A DNA stretch of 64,000 bases from Planctomycetales bacterium. GTDB lineage: Bacteria > Planctomycetota > Planctomycetia > Isosphaerales > Isosphaeraceae. The position numbers and the translations under genes were made by a program. Location: assembly GCA_027449865.1 (NCBI GenBank), contig DAIDKV010000097.1, positions 95,531 to 159,530 of the forward strand, written 5' to 3'. Shown here one piece after another: positions 51,924-60,252 of this stretch. Positions within the stretch are counted from its first letter, which is position 1. Each line of letters starts with the position of its first letter. The notes under the pieces are model-generated. The model had not been told where the DNA came from. It ran no database searches and saw only the letters and a program-made list of their open reading frames with translations.

Positions 51924-53345
51924 ATGTTTGCGGAGACGCTCCAGAGGATCGTCGAGCTCATGCCGGGTCCCGCTCTTGCGATCGGACCGGAGAGCGAGGT
52001 GCTGGTCGGCAACGATCGGGCGGCGAGCTGGCTTGGCGCGGGTGGCCGGTCGATCGCCGGTCGGGAACTGGCCGGGATGGTCGCGGATCCTCCTGATCGG
52101 GTGGCCGACTTCCTTCAGGAATGCACGCGCGCCGGCCGGAAGGTTGCCGGCGAATTGACGCCGATCCGGGCCGAGCCTGGGGCAGGGGGGGCCTGCCGGG
52201 TTGAGGGAATTGCAATGCCCATCGAGGAGGGAGCCGGGGGGACGCCGACCGTGGTCATCCGCTTTCTGGAGGAAGAGCCCGAAGCCGCTCTGCGAGAGGA
52301 GATCCGCCGCAAGGAGGAGTTTCTCGACCGACTGGCGCACGACCTTCGCAACCCGGTCGCAGCGCTCAGCGCGGCGATGCACCTTTCCCGGCAGGCGACG
52401 TCGGCCGACGATCTTGTCTGGGCCGGGGAGTCGATGGAGCGTCAGGTCCAGCAACTGGTCCGCCAGCTCGATGCCCTGCTCGACCTGGCGCGGATCACCC
52501 GGGGCCGGATCGCGCTGCATCGCCGACGGGTTGATGGGGCGGTCATCGCTCGGGCGGCGGCTTCTGCCTCGCGTCCGATCCTCGAGGCCCGCGAGGTGCA
52601 GCTCACGCTCGCGACAACGCCCGGTGACCTCGCCATCGAGGCCGATCCGGCCCGTCTCGAGCAGATGCTCGTTGTCTTGCTCGATCACGTCGCCGGGACC
52701 ATCGAGCCTGGGGGCAGCGTTCGGCTGGCGGTCGGTCGCGATCGCGAGGCGGTCGCCTTTCGCGTCTCGGATCGAGCCGAGACCCTGGCCTCGCCGGTCT
52801 CGGTGGTGGCCTGGGACCAATCGGTCGGACCGGCGCTGGTGCGGAAGATCGCCGAGATACACGGGGGCACCACGGGAGCCCACGCCGACGAGAAGGACGG
52901 GGGCCGGCGCGAGGTCATTGTCCGCCTCCCCGCGGCCAGCCCATCCGTCTCCGCGATTCCGACACCTGCTTCCACCGCCAGCGGGTCCCGAATTCTCGTC
53001 GTCGACGACAACAATGACGCCGCCCGGGGAACCGCGCGTCTTCTCCAGATCGCCGGGCACGACGTCCGGATCGCTCACGACGGCCGCCAGGCCCTCGAAC
53101 TCGCCGAAGAGTTTCAACCTCGCTTCTTCCTTCTCGATATCGGCCTGCCCGGGATGGACGGATACGAGGTCGCCCGACGCCTCCGCGCCAACCCCGCCCA
53201 CCGCGAGGCTGTGATTGTCGCGATCTCGGGCTACAGCGTCGACGAGTACCGCGAGCCTCACTCCGCCGGCTTCGACCACCACCTGGTCAAGCCGATCGAC
53301 TACAACGCCCTCCGCGAGATCCTCGCCCGGCACGCCGACGCCTGA
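51924..53345 (+). CDS. Hybrid sensor protein: PAS-like, HisKA, degenerate ATPase domain, receiver
   Basis: 473 residues, cytoplasmic. A PAS-like region at 8-110 is followed by HisKA with H-box DRLAHDLRNPVAAL (His139). The ATPase region at about 230-345 lacks the usual signatures: the N-box place reads LEQMLVVLLDHVAGTIEP with no Asn pair, and no D-x-G-x-G (G1) or G-x-G-L-G-L (G2) motif is seen (VSDRAETLAS, QSVGPALVRK). The receiver domain at 357-473 is complete, with acidic pair Asp361/Asp362, phosphoacceptor Asp405 and Lys456. It may serve as a phosphorelay or docking protein and not a self-phosphorylating kinase. GAGGGGG precedes the ATG. No cognate regulator is adjacent. Confidence 0.8.
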   Translation: MFAETLQRIVELMPGPALAIGPESEVLVGNDRAASWLGAGGRSIAGRELAGMVADPPDRVADFLQECTRAGRKVAGELTPIRAEPGAGGACRVEGIAMPIEEGAGGTPTVVIRFLEEEPEAALREEIRRKEEFLDRLAHDLRNPVAALSAAMHLSRQATSADDLVWAGESMERQVQQLVRQLDALLDLARITRGRIALHRRRVDGAVIARAAASASRPILEAREVQLTLATTPGDLAIEADPARLEQMLVVLLDHVAGTIEPGGSVRLAVGRDREAVAFRVSDRAETLASPVSVVAWDQSVGPALVRKIAEIHGGTTGAHADEKDGGRREVIVRLPAASPSVSAIPTPASTASGSRILVVDDNNDAARGTARLLQIAGHDVRIAHDGRQALELAEEFQPRFFLLDIGLPGMDGYEVARRLRANPAHREAVIVAISGYSVDEYREPHSAGFDHHLVKPIDYNALREILARHADA

Positions 53346-53376
53346 CCGCCCTCCCTATCCTGCCCCTTGTAAAGTT

Positions 53377-54186
53377 GTGATTTTCCGACATACTTTGGAG
53401 GGCCGAGAGATCGCCATCATCGGGAGGTCACTAGGAACGTACGATTCCGACCCGGCCATCGCACCCGATCTCATTGGGGCGCTGAGCGACGACGACCGCT
53501 CGATCCGGCTCGCCGCGGCCCGATCGTTGATCCAGCACGGAGGCCCGGACAACCCGTCGGCGGCCCGGGTGCTGATCGCGATGGCCACGACCCCTGAGCC
53601 GGTCGCCGATCGCTGCGACGTTCTCCGGGCGATCCGTTCGATGAGCCCTGCCACCCGCGACCAGGCGGCCATGGCCTACGCGGATCTGATCCGGGGCGCC
53701 GATCCGAAAGTCCTCCCCGACCTGCTCACCGCCATCGCCGGAGCCGCGACCTGGGCGAAGTTCGTCGTGCCGGTGATAGAGCCCCTGCTCGACCACACGG
53801 ACCCCAACATCCGCGCACGGGCCGGGCTCGCGATCTTCGCCTTCGAATGCCCCGGGATCGCCGAGTCCCTGCCGTTCGCCAGCTCCAGTACCATGATCAA
53901 GGAAGCGATCTGGCCCGGCTCCAACTACTCGGCCCCCGAGTCGCTGGTCAGTCCGAAAGCCAGGACGATCCTTGGCCGGGTTATCGGCGACCCGATGGTT
54001 TCCAAGGATCTGCGGAGGAACGCGGTCGAGCTGATCCAAATGGTAGGGCCATCGGCGATCACCCGGGTAACCCCGGCTCTGGTCCGTCAGCTCGCCGACC
54101 CCAACCCGGCCGTCCGACAGGCCGCGCTCGAACTGCTCCTCGACCGGGCGCCCGCGGCGCTGCCGACGGCCGACGCCTCGAAATGA
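53377..54186 (+). CDS. HEAT-repeat-like protein
   Basis: About 269 residues from the GTG at 53377. The start is uncertain, because no good ribosome site exists and the frame is open into the end of the kinase gene. Alpha-solenoid repeats are visible: PDLIGALSDDDRSIRLAAAR at about residue 30, LLDHTDPNIRARAGLAIFAF at about 143, and LVRQLADPNPAVRQAALELL near 240, with the D-P-xx-V/I-R-xx-A core of HEAT repeats. No catalytic motif is seen. Such proteins serve as interaction platforms. It lies only 31 bp after the hybrid sensor gene and may be co-transcribed with it; it is convergent with the sigma-thioredoxin fusion gene. Confidence 0.65.
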   Translation: MIFRHTLEGREIAIIGRSLGTYDSDPAIAPDLIGALSDDDRSIRLAAARSLIQHGGPDNPSAARVLIAMATTPEPVADRCDVLRAIRSMSPATRDQAAMAYADLIRGADPKVLPDLLTAIAGAATWAKFVVPVIEPLLDHTDPNIRARAGLAIFAFECPGIAESLPFASSSTMIKEAIWPGSNYSAPESLVSPKARTILGRVIGDPMVSKDLRRNAVELIQMVGPSAITRVTPALVRQLADPNPAVRQAALELLLDRAPAALPTADASK

Positions 54187-54198
54187 TAGGGACGGGCC

Positions 54199-56973
54199 TC
54201 AGCGACGGTCGAGAACCTTCTCGATCTCGCGGCTGAAGAATGCCTCCCATAGCCTATAGAAATCCGCCTCGGTCATTGAGGACTCGTCGAGGCCCATCTC
54301 CTTGCCCATGGCCTTCATCCTCGCGACGCCCTCTTTCGTATCGATGCCGCTGTGGAACGCCACGTTCCCCTGCCGGTCAATGATGACGAATGTCGGGTAG
54401 CCCCTCACTCCGTATCGCTCGGCGGTCATGCCATCCCGGTCGAATATTGCATCGCGCTTCCGGTCGCGGTCGAAGGCGAAGATGAGCGCCGCCTTTTTCA
54501 TCTCCAATACTTTGCGGACGGTCTTCTCGTTCTCGCCGGGAGTGTGGAGGGTGAGGACGACGACCCCAAGTGGCTCGTATTGGGCGCGGAGTTTCTCGAG
54601 CGAGGGCAGTTCGCTGACGCAAGGGGCACACCACGTCCCCCAGAAGTTGAGGACGACGACCTTCCCGTGGTAGTCCGCGAGCTTGCGCGACAGGCCGTCG
54701 GACCAGACTACCGACTCCCATTCCGGCGCGGGGGTCCCGAGCGCGGGCGGCTTGATGCGGTCCCGGGCCGCTTTCGCGGCTTCGGAACTGGCCTGGAGCT
54801 GCGCGGCGTCGGGCGTTGGGCCGAGCTGGATCGTCAGCGGATCAGCGCCGCGGAAGACAGGATACTTGCCTTGTGCCATGAGATTGCCGTAGTGAAAGCC
54901 CAGGCGGACCATGCCTGTCGGTAGGTCGCGGACGGTGAACCGGCCGGCGGCGTCGGTCTTGGTGAACTGGCTGCGGTTCGCGTACGAGCCACCCGGCTCG
55001 ATCCACACTCCTGCCAGCGGTTTCCCATTGGGATCGACTACGGTACCGCTCACCGAGACTCCGGGTGCGAGCGTGACGGTCTCGGCGACTTGGGACGGAT
55101 TGCCTACCGTCGGCTGGAAGCGAACCCGCTTCGTGTCGACGCCAGCGAAGCCCTCCTTCGTGACCGCGAGTTGGATGGTGACGGGCTTTCCCCTGGGGAT
55201 CGACCGCAGCCGGAACTCCCCCTGGGCGTCGGTCACCGCGCCATGCTGGTCCTGGCTAGACATTCCACTCCCACCGTGCTCCTCAACCCATATCAATGCC
55301 ACCAGGGCTCCTGCGACCGGCTGGCCCGAGGTATCGACGACCTTTCCGGTCAGATCGCCGAATACCTTCGGGTCCGGCTCCGGCAACTTGACCTCGACGA
55401 CAAGCTTTCCGCCGTCGAGCCTGGGCTCCGCCCGGCCCTTGTCCGTCCCCGAGAGGGTAGCTGTCTTCCCATTGTCATCGCGCAAACGGTATTGCGCGGG
55501 AGAACCTCCCAGGTTCGTCACCGCTACGACGTGACCGGGGTGGAAGCCCGACTTCCACTCCAAGGTCATCCGGACCGAGTCAGCCGCCATGAGCGTTTCG
55601 CCCGCGCTGACCGTGACCCTACTCTCCTCGGTGGGGAGGGTCAGGCGAACACGGCCTGCATCGTCCACTGCGCTACGAAAGAAGGCGCCCTTGTTGAACG
55701 CCGTGACCACCCCCGGGAACGGCTTCGCTTCGTGGGCGCGAGTGATGCGGAAATCCCAGACGGTGCCCCGGCGGACCACGTAATCCTTACGGTGGACGGG
55801 CTCGTCCCTGGAGACGACAAACTCCTCGGACTTCTGGGAATCGCGGGGAGCCCAGTAGCCGACGGGCGCTATTAGCGTCCAGGAACGGGCGTTGCCTGGG
55901 GGAAGTTCGACAGCGTACCGGCCGTCCGAGCCGGACCGGACCATCCGGTCCGCGCCGCGGTGCCTCTGGCCCGAGTCGGCGACCATGACCTCGACCATCG
56001 CCCCGGCGACTGGCTCGCCCGTCCCTTCAACGCGTACCGATCCGGTCAGACGATATGCCGCCGTCGGCTTGGTTGTCTTTGGCTTCGGCGATGGTGCTGT
56101 AGTTGAGTTAACCTTCCCTTGGTCGGGTTGGCTTTCCCCCTCCGCCGGACTGGCGAGAGCGTGCCAGGCCCAGGAGCCGCCCCCGATTCCGACGAAGAGG
56201 AGCACCACTGCGGCTTTCACCTGGTTGAGCAACATGGCATTCAGAACTCCCCGCGCCAGGACGGCGGCCGTCTGACCGGCCGCGAATCCCATCGCGATAT
56301 GGACGGTGGAATGGACCAGTGCCGGGGTGATGGCTGCCCGCGCCTTCCCGGCCGCGCCAACAACGAAGAGGCCAGCCGGGAGCGTCAGCCCACGTCGGGT
56401 CAACCGGCGTCGCAGTCGCTCACGGGCCCGGGCCAGTCGGCTCCGGACCGCGACCTCCGAGACTCCGAGTTGTCGGGCCGCCGCGGCGTAGGTCAGCCCT
56501 TGCAAGTAGCAGAGCACGACCGGGGCGCGGAGCCGACCGGGAAGTATGTCGATCTCCTCGTGGAGAGCCTCGCCATCGGAGGGATCGGCGGGAAAGGCAC
56601 TCTTCGGGGTTTGCTCGGCGGCGGTTCGTTCCATCCGTCGTCGGCGTGCCGCACTCCGCCGGGCTCGCCCTGCTACCCGATTTGCCACGCCAAAGAGCCA
56701 GTTCGCGATGGAGTCTCTCCGACGAATCGATCCTGCTCGGCCGGCCAGGACGAGGAAGACGGCCTGAAAAGCGTCCTCCGCATCGTGGGCATCGCCGAGA
56801 ACGTTTCGGCAGACCCTTAGAACCATCGGACCATGCCGGTTCACCAACGCCTCGAAGGCCGCCTCCGCGGCCTCGTCGTCGCGTCGCGAGAGGAACAGGT
56901 CCACGAGCTGCGCGTCGGTCATCGTCCCGACGGCGCCGAGGTGGAAAAGCCGTTGCAGCGAACTCCCCGCCAT
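54199..56973 (-). CDS. ECF sigma factor fused to membrane helix, CarboxypepD_reg repeats and TlpA-like thioredoxin domain
   Basis: 924 residues from the ATG at 56973 with GAGGAG upstream. Residues 20-190 are an ECF-type sigma factor: region 2 (DAHDAEDAFQAVFLVLAGRA; SIANWLFGVANRVAGRA) and region 4 (LPGRLRAPVVLCYLQGLTY; then a helix-turn-helix, ARQLGVSEVAVRSRLARARE). A membrane helix lies at about 250-271. Three transthyretin-like CarboxypepD_reg units follow (about 305-390, 560-645, 660-740). The C-terminus is a TlpA/AhpC-TSA-type thioredoxin fold with FWGTWCAPC (CxxC at 782-785). The sigma part must be cytoplasmic and the thioredoxin part periplasmic, so a membrane-tethered sigma factor with an external redox or sensor domain is implied. 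The frame is continuous with no frameshift seen. Related C-terminally extended sigma factors are known in planctomycetes. Confidence 0.85.
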   Translation of the reverse strand: MAGSSLQRLFHLGAVGTMTDAQLVDLFLSRRDDEAAEAAFEALVNRHGPMVLRVCRNVLGDAHDAEDAFQAVFLVLAGRAGSIRRRDSIANWLFGVANRVAGRARRSAARRRRMERTAAEQTPKSAFPADPSDGEALHEEIDILPGRLRAPVVLCYLQGLTYAAAARQLGVSEVAVRSRLARARERLRRRLTRRGLTLPAGLFVVGAAGKARAAITPALVHSTVHIAMGFAAGQTAAVLARGVLNAMLLNQVKAAVVLLFVGIGGGSWAWHALASPAEGESQPDQGKVNSTTAPSPKPKTTKPTAAYRLTGSVRVEGTGEPVAGAMVEVMVADSGQRHRGADRMVRSGSDGRYAVELPPGNARSWTLIAPVGYWAPRDSQKSEEFVVSRDEPVHRKDYVVRRGTVWDFRITRAHEAKPFPGVVTAFNKGAFFRSAVDDAGRVRLTLPTEESRVTVSAGETLMAADSVRMTLEWKSGFHPGHVVAVTNLGGSPAQYRLRDDNGKTATLSGTDKGRAEPRLDGGKLVVEVKLPEPDPKVFGDLTGKVVDTSGQPVAGALVALIWVEEHGGSGMSSQDQHGAVTDAQGEFRLRSIPRGKPVTIQLAVTKEGFAGVDTKRVRFQPTVGNPSQVAETVTLAPGVSVSGTVVDPNGKPLAGVWIEPGGSYANRSQFTKTDAAGRFTVRDLPTGMVRLGFHYGNLMAQGKYPVFRGADPLTIQLGPTPDAAQLQASSEAAKAARDRIKPPALGTPAPEWESVVWSDGLSRKLADYHGKVVVLNFWGTWCAPCVSELPSLEKLRAQYEPLGVVVLTLHTPGENEKTVRKVLEMKKAALIFAFDRDRKRDAIFDRDGMTAERYGVRGYPTFVIIDRQGNVAFHSGIDTKEGVARMKAMGKEMGLDESSMTEADFYRLWEAFFSREIEKVLDRR

Positions 56974-57061
56974 CGTCCCGATCTCCTCGGTGATTGGTCT
57001 CCCCCAGTAGTACCCGGCCGTCGGGGGGGCCTCACCTTTTTTCCCGGGGGCGAGCCGGAGT

Positions 57062-57283
57062 TCATCGGGCGGTCGGATCGATCGCCGGGGCGTCGGTGTA
57101 CTCGACAGTGAGGTCGTCAAACCAGACTGTTCCGGGGCCGTAGATCTGCGGGGCGACGACGATCTGGCTCGTCCCAGGCGGGATCTTCACGGTCGAGAGC
57201 GTTGAGCCATCGGATTGCCTCGCCATCCAGCCGACTCGCCATTGGGTCCGGTCCTCCCCTCGCTCGTTCGTCTCATGAGACAT
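57062..57283 (-). pseudogene. C-terminal scrap of an exported or carbohydrate-binding protein
   Basis: 73 codons ending VAPQIYGPGTVWFDDLTVEY and TDAP. GTVWFDDLTVEY is the usual last strand of CBM-like jelly-roll domains in large secreted proteins. The beginning (MSHETNERGEDRTQWRV) does not look like a signal peptide or a domain start, so this is probably the leftover 3' end of a longer gene. It lies 89 bp upstream of the sigma-fusion start on the same strand. A tiny intact gene cannot be ruled out. Confidence 0.45.
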
Positions 57284-57364
57284 GAGGGCGCAACCCGACC
57301 GCCGGTTCCCGCTTTCTCGGGAAGACGCCGGTGAACTCCTCCAGGGCGAGAGGCGGGGCTCGCC

Positions 57365-57964
57365 TTAATCGGATGCAAACGGCCCCTCGCGCGCGATCTC
57401 GGCGACCGGCTTGCGGCCCGAGGGGGCCTCGCGCTCGCGGAGGGCCTCGGGCAGATCGGCCGGATCGCCGGGATGGCCGACCGCCACCATCGCCTCAATT
57501 TCGTAATGGTCGGGGATGCGGAGCGTCGCCCTTGCCTTGCCTCGGTCGAAACCGGCCATCCCGTGGACGACCAGGCCCATCGAGGCGCCCTGGAGCGCCA
57601 GGTTCTCGAAGGCGGCGCCCGCGTCGAAGGTATGCACCGGGTTGGGCATCCCGTTTCGCCCGAAGACCTTGTGCGAAAGGACAACCATCAGCACACCCGC
57701 CCGGACGCACCAGATCTGGTTGGCCTCCATCAGCAGGCCGAAGAACGCCGGCCATTCCGGCCTCTCGCGATGGGCGTAGAGGAACAGCCATTCCTGCTCG
57801 TTATAGGTCGAGGGCGCCCATCGGGCGGCCTCAAAGAGCCGCTTCAAATCCGACGGATCGATCGGCGCACCGCTCATGGCGCGTGGCGACCACCGGTCGA
57901 GGAAGATCGGCTCGATCGGGTGATCGGCCGTCCGGTGCTCGCGCCCCCTGGGAAGCTCTGCCAT
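57365..57964 (-). CDS. Nitroreductase-family flavoprotein
   Basis: 199 residues, typical length for the FMN-dependent nitroreductase superfamily. The start PIEPIFLDRWSPRAMSG, with Arg-Ser-Pro-Arg for FMN phosphate, is followed by LKRLFEAARWAPSTYNEQEW (about 44-63), the classic flavin-binding segment, and DAGAAFENLALQGASMGLVV (about 119-138), the dimer helix. The C-terminus is IEAMVAVGHPGDPADLPEAL. It reduces quinones or nitro compounds with NAD(P)H in other species; the physiological substrate is unknown. It is divergent from the stress-protein gene, with 212 bp between. Confidence 0.88.
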   Translation of the reverse strand: MAELPRGREHRTADHPIEPIFLDRWSPRAMSGAPIDPSDLKRLFEAARWAPSTYNEQEWLFLYAHRERPEWPAFFGLLMEANQIWCVRAGVLMVVLSHKVFGRNGMPNPVHTFDAGAAFENLALQGASMGLVVHGMAGFDRGKARATLRIPDHYEIEAMVAVGHPGDPADLPEALREREAPSGRKPVAEIAREGPFASD

Positions 57965-58176
57965 CGCGCCATCTCCTGCGTCGTGAACCAGCCCATCGGA
58001 CTCCCTCGCGTCCCATTGAAGTACCCCGGGCCGCCGTTGTCAAAGGGTCGCGACGCCCAACGTCCAGCAGGCGGCACCGGGTTTGCACCAGGGCCTTTCG
58101 TGGAAACATTTTGCAGCACCGGACGGCCGCCAGGCCATCGGGCTGCCTCCGAGTTTCATCGAGGAGGAACATCCAC

Positions 58177-58812
58177 ATGATGACTCGACAACCCACCGTC
58201 GTCGGCGTGTTCGAAGACCGGCTCCAGGCGGACCGGGCGATTGATGAGCTTCGCCGCGCCGGGTTCAGCGACGACCAGATCGGCGTCGCGATGCGATACG
58301 AGGCGACGAGCGGGGTGATGGGAGGTGAGGACCTCGACGTCGACCAGGACGATACCCAGGCCGGGGCTGGCGCCGTGGCGGGGATCCTGGGCGGGCTCGG
58401 GCTGGGCGCCCTGGCCGGTCTCGGGGTGCTCTCCGGGATGATCCCGGTGATCGGACCGGCGATCGCCGGCGGGACGCTGGGCGTCATCCTCACCAACGCC
58501 GCGGTCGGCGCGGGGGTTGGCGGGATGGTCGGTGCCCTGGCCGGGGCCGGCATCCCCGAGGATGAGGCGCAGTATTACCAGGGCGAATTCGAGGCCGGTC
58601 GAGTGATCGTCACCGTCCGCCCGGACGGTCGGGCCGACGAGGCTCGCGCCGTGATGCACCAGTTCGGCGCCTATGACATGAGCGGCCGGCCAGACCGCGA
58701 GGCCCGTGCCGCCAACATGGCGAACAAGCCGATCGACATCCCGATCCGTGGCGAGGATGTCGTCGGGACCGAGGCCGACGCCGCCCACGGGCAGGGCCGC
58801 ATCCTGCTCTAA
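58177..58812 (+). CDS. General-stress-type membrane-associated protein with glycine-zipper helices
   Basis: 211 residues from the ATG at 58177 (GAGGAGGAAC upstream); earlier in-frame sequence is not conserved. The first ~45 residues (TVVGVFEDRLQADRAIDELR, FSDDQIGVAM) match the N-terminal domain of heat-induced stress proteins such as GsiB/YflT-type 17M proteins. Two Gly/Ala-rich hydrophobic stretches (AGAVAGILGGLGLGALAGLG; VGAGVGGMVGALAGAGIPED, residues 67-125) form glycine-zipper helices. A small ferredoxin-like repeat follows (EFEAGRVIVTVRPDGRADEA). Likely made under stress and membrane-linked. The exact function is unknown. Confidence 0.75.
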   Translation: MMTRQPTVVGVFEDRLQADRAIDELRRAGFSDDQIGVAMRYEATSGVMGGEDLDVDQDDTQAGAGAVAGILGGLGLGALAGLGVLSGMIPVIGPAIAGGTLGVILTNAAVGAGVGGMVGALAGAGIPEDEAQYYQGEFEAGRVIVTVRPDGRADEARAVMHQFGAYDMSGRPDREARAANMANKPIDIPIRGEDVVGTEADAAHGQGRILL

Positions 58813-58884
58813 CAACCCAGGGCTCGGAGGGATTACGACGGGCGGGGGACCGGATCGACCGGCGCCCTCGCCCGATGCCGCCGG

Positions 58885-59124
58885 TTACCAGCCGCGGTCG
58901 ACGCCACCAATGCGCTGGCTGACCACGTCCAGAAGCCGACTCGCCTCCTCGGTTCCGAGATTTGGGTTGATCCGGACCCGGAAGACTCGCTCACCCGTCC
59001 AGTGCCGACTTTTAGCCTCGTCGCGGGCGTGGACGATCACACCCTGGAACGTGCTCCGCTTCATCAGCTCTTCAATGAGCTCCTCGGTGCCGAAGAGCTC
59101 CAGCTCACCCGGTTGGTTACGCAT
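58885..59124 (-). CDS. Small hypothetical protein
   Basis: 79 residues from the ATG at 59124, preceded by GAGGACAGAG; the frame continues upstream for 32 codons of Arg/Lys-rich sequence without a better start. The sequence (LFGTEELIEELMKRSTFQGV, IVHARDEAKSRHWTGERVFR, INPNLGTEEASRLLDVVSQR) suggests a small alpha/beta fold. No known family is recognised. It is tail-to-tail with the stress-protein gene. Confidence 0.5.
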   Translation of the reverse strand: MRNQPGELELFGTEELIEELMKRSTFQGVIVHARDEAKSRHWTGERVFRVRINPNLGTEEASRLLDVVSQRIGGVDRGW

Positions 59125-59268
59125 CTCTGTCCTCGCGGTCCCCGCGGGGAACGGGCATCGTCCCCGCTTGCGTCGCTTCCGTTGCACCCCAAACCCGGCC
59201 TGGTTCGGGCGGAGATTCATATTAGCAACTCGCTCGACACCTGGCGAGTGGCTTCTGATCGGTCGCGA

Positions 59269-59946
59269 TCATCGGACGAGCTTGTCGGCCATTGGTGACT
59301 CGTCGTAATGGCGGAGCAGGTCGGCGGGGTCCCGGTAGATGGCGATGCAACCAGCGGCGCGAAGCTCGGCCTCGGGCCATCCGCCGCAGAGCACCCCGAT
59401 TGTCCGAAGCCCCGCCTTGCCGGCCGATTCTGCGTCGTACGGCGTGTCGCCGATGGCGACAACCTCCGAGGGGTCCATCCCCCCCAACCGGCCCAGCGCT
59501 GCTTCAAAAATGTCGGGATGCGGCTTCGACCGTTCGGCATCGTCCCACGACGTCTCGGCGTCGAGCAGGTCGGCGATTCCAGCGATCTCCTTGTATTTTT
59601 GCAGCTCGTCCGCCTTCGCCGACGAGGCCAGTGCGATCGGAAGACCGTCCGCCTCGATCCGCTCGAAAAGCGCGCGGACCATCGGGAACGGCCGGACCCT
59701 CGGCAGGTACTCCCGCTTGAAGAGGTCCTTGCGGAACGCCTCGATCTCCTTGCCCCGGCGCCGGACCTCGTCCTCGGGCAAAAGGGCCGGCATCAGCAGG
59801 TCGCCCCCCTTGCCGATCTGCGCCCGGACCCGATCATACGGCAGGTCGTGGCCGAAATGCCGGAGCGCCTCCTGCCAGGATCCGGCGTGCAGGTCCACCG
59901 AGTCGATCAGCGTCCCGTCAATATCGAAGATGACCGCCCTGACCAT
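59269..59946 (-). CDS. HAD-superfamily phosphatase (beta-phosphoglucomutase/GPH-like)
   Basis: 225 residues if it starts at the ATG at 59946, which has GGAGG 8 nt upstream; an ATG at 59985 is an alternative. Motif I is FDIDGTLIDS with the nucleophile Asp8 and acid/base Asp10. The C1-type cap (VDLHAGSWQEALRHFGHDLP and so on) is helical. Motif II is ALASSAKADEL, and motifs III-IV are ERSKPHPDIFEAAL and VVAIGDTPYDAESAGKAGLR. Likely dephosphorylates a small phosphorylated metabolite such as a sugar phosphate. The divergent neighbour is an FkbM-type methyltransferase across an AT-rich spacer. Confidence 0.85.
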   Translation of the reverse strand: MVRAVIFDIDGTLIDSVDLHAGSWQEALRHFGHDLPYDRVRAQIGKGGDLLMPALLPEDEVRRRGKEIEAFRKDLFKREYLPRVRPFPMVRALFERIEADGLPIALASSAKADELQKYKEIAGIADLLDAETSWDDAERSKPHPDIFEAALGRLGGMDPSEVVAIGDTPYDAESAGKAGLRTIGVLCGGWPEAELRAAGCIAIYRDPADLLRHYDESPMADKLVR

Positions 59947-60030
59947 CGCCATGTCCTCCGGAGTTCGCACGAGATCCTCGGACATCCCGCAACTCCCAGG
60001 CCGGGCCAGATCCACCTTCAGATTTCTCAT

Positions 60031-60112
60031 CTTGTCTGGTAATAAATATTAGGATTCACGATTAATTAATATATAATAGAAATAGTGTTTCTTTATTCAA
60101 AGAATCCCTCGT
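60031..60112. promoter_or_regulatory. AT-rich divergent promoter island
   Basis: Nearly all A/T over about 80 bp (for example AATAAATATTAGG, TTAATTAATATATAATAG) in a region of about 65% GC, between the divergent HAD and FkbM genes. It should carry one or both promoters and could be a target of an AT-binding silencer. Several -10-like words overlap, so I do not pick one. Confidence 0.45.
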
Positions 60113-60252
60113 GCATCCTTACGAGATGGGTTAGGCCGGATTGGTTTCACCTTGACGGGCGGACAAGGTTGGCATACCCTCCCGCCGCAGGGAGACCGGT
60201 GGCGATGATCGCCGCCGCACGACGTGAAAGAAGTTCGAGCGGCGAGGATCCC

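Noticed and set aside
57331..58176. Upstream in-frame extension of the stress-protein gene
   Set aside because: It crosses the nitroreductase gene in antisense and is Arg/Pro-rich; the ATG at 58177 has a strong ribosome site.
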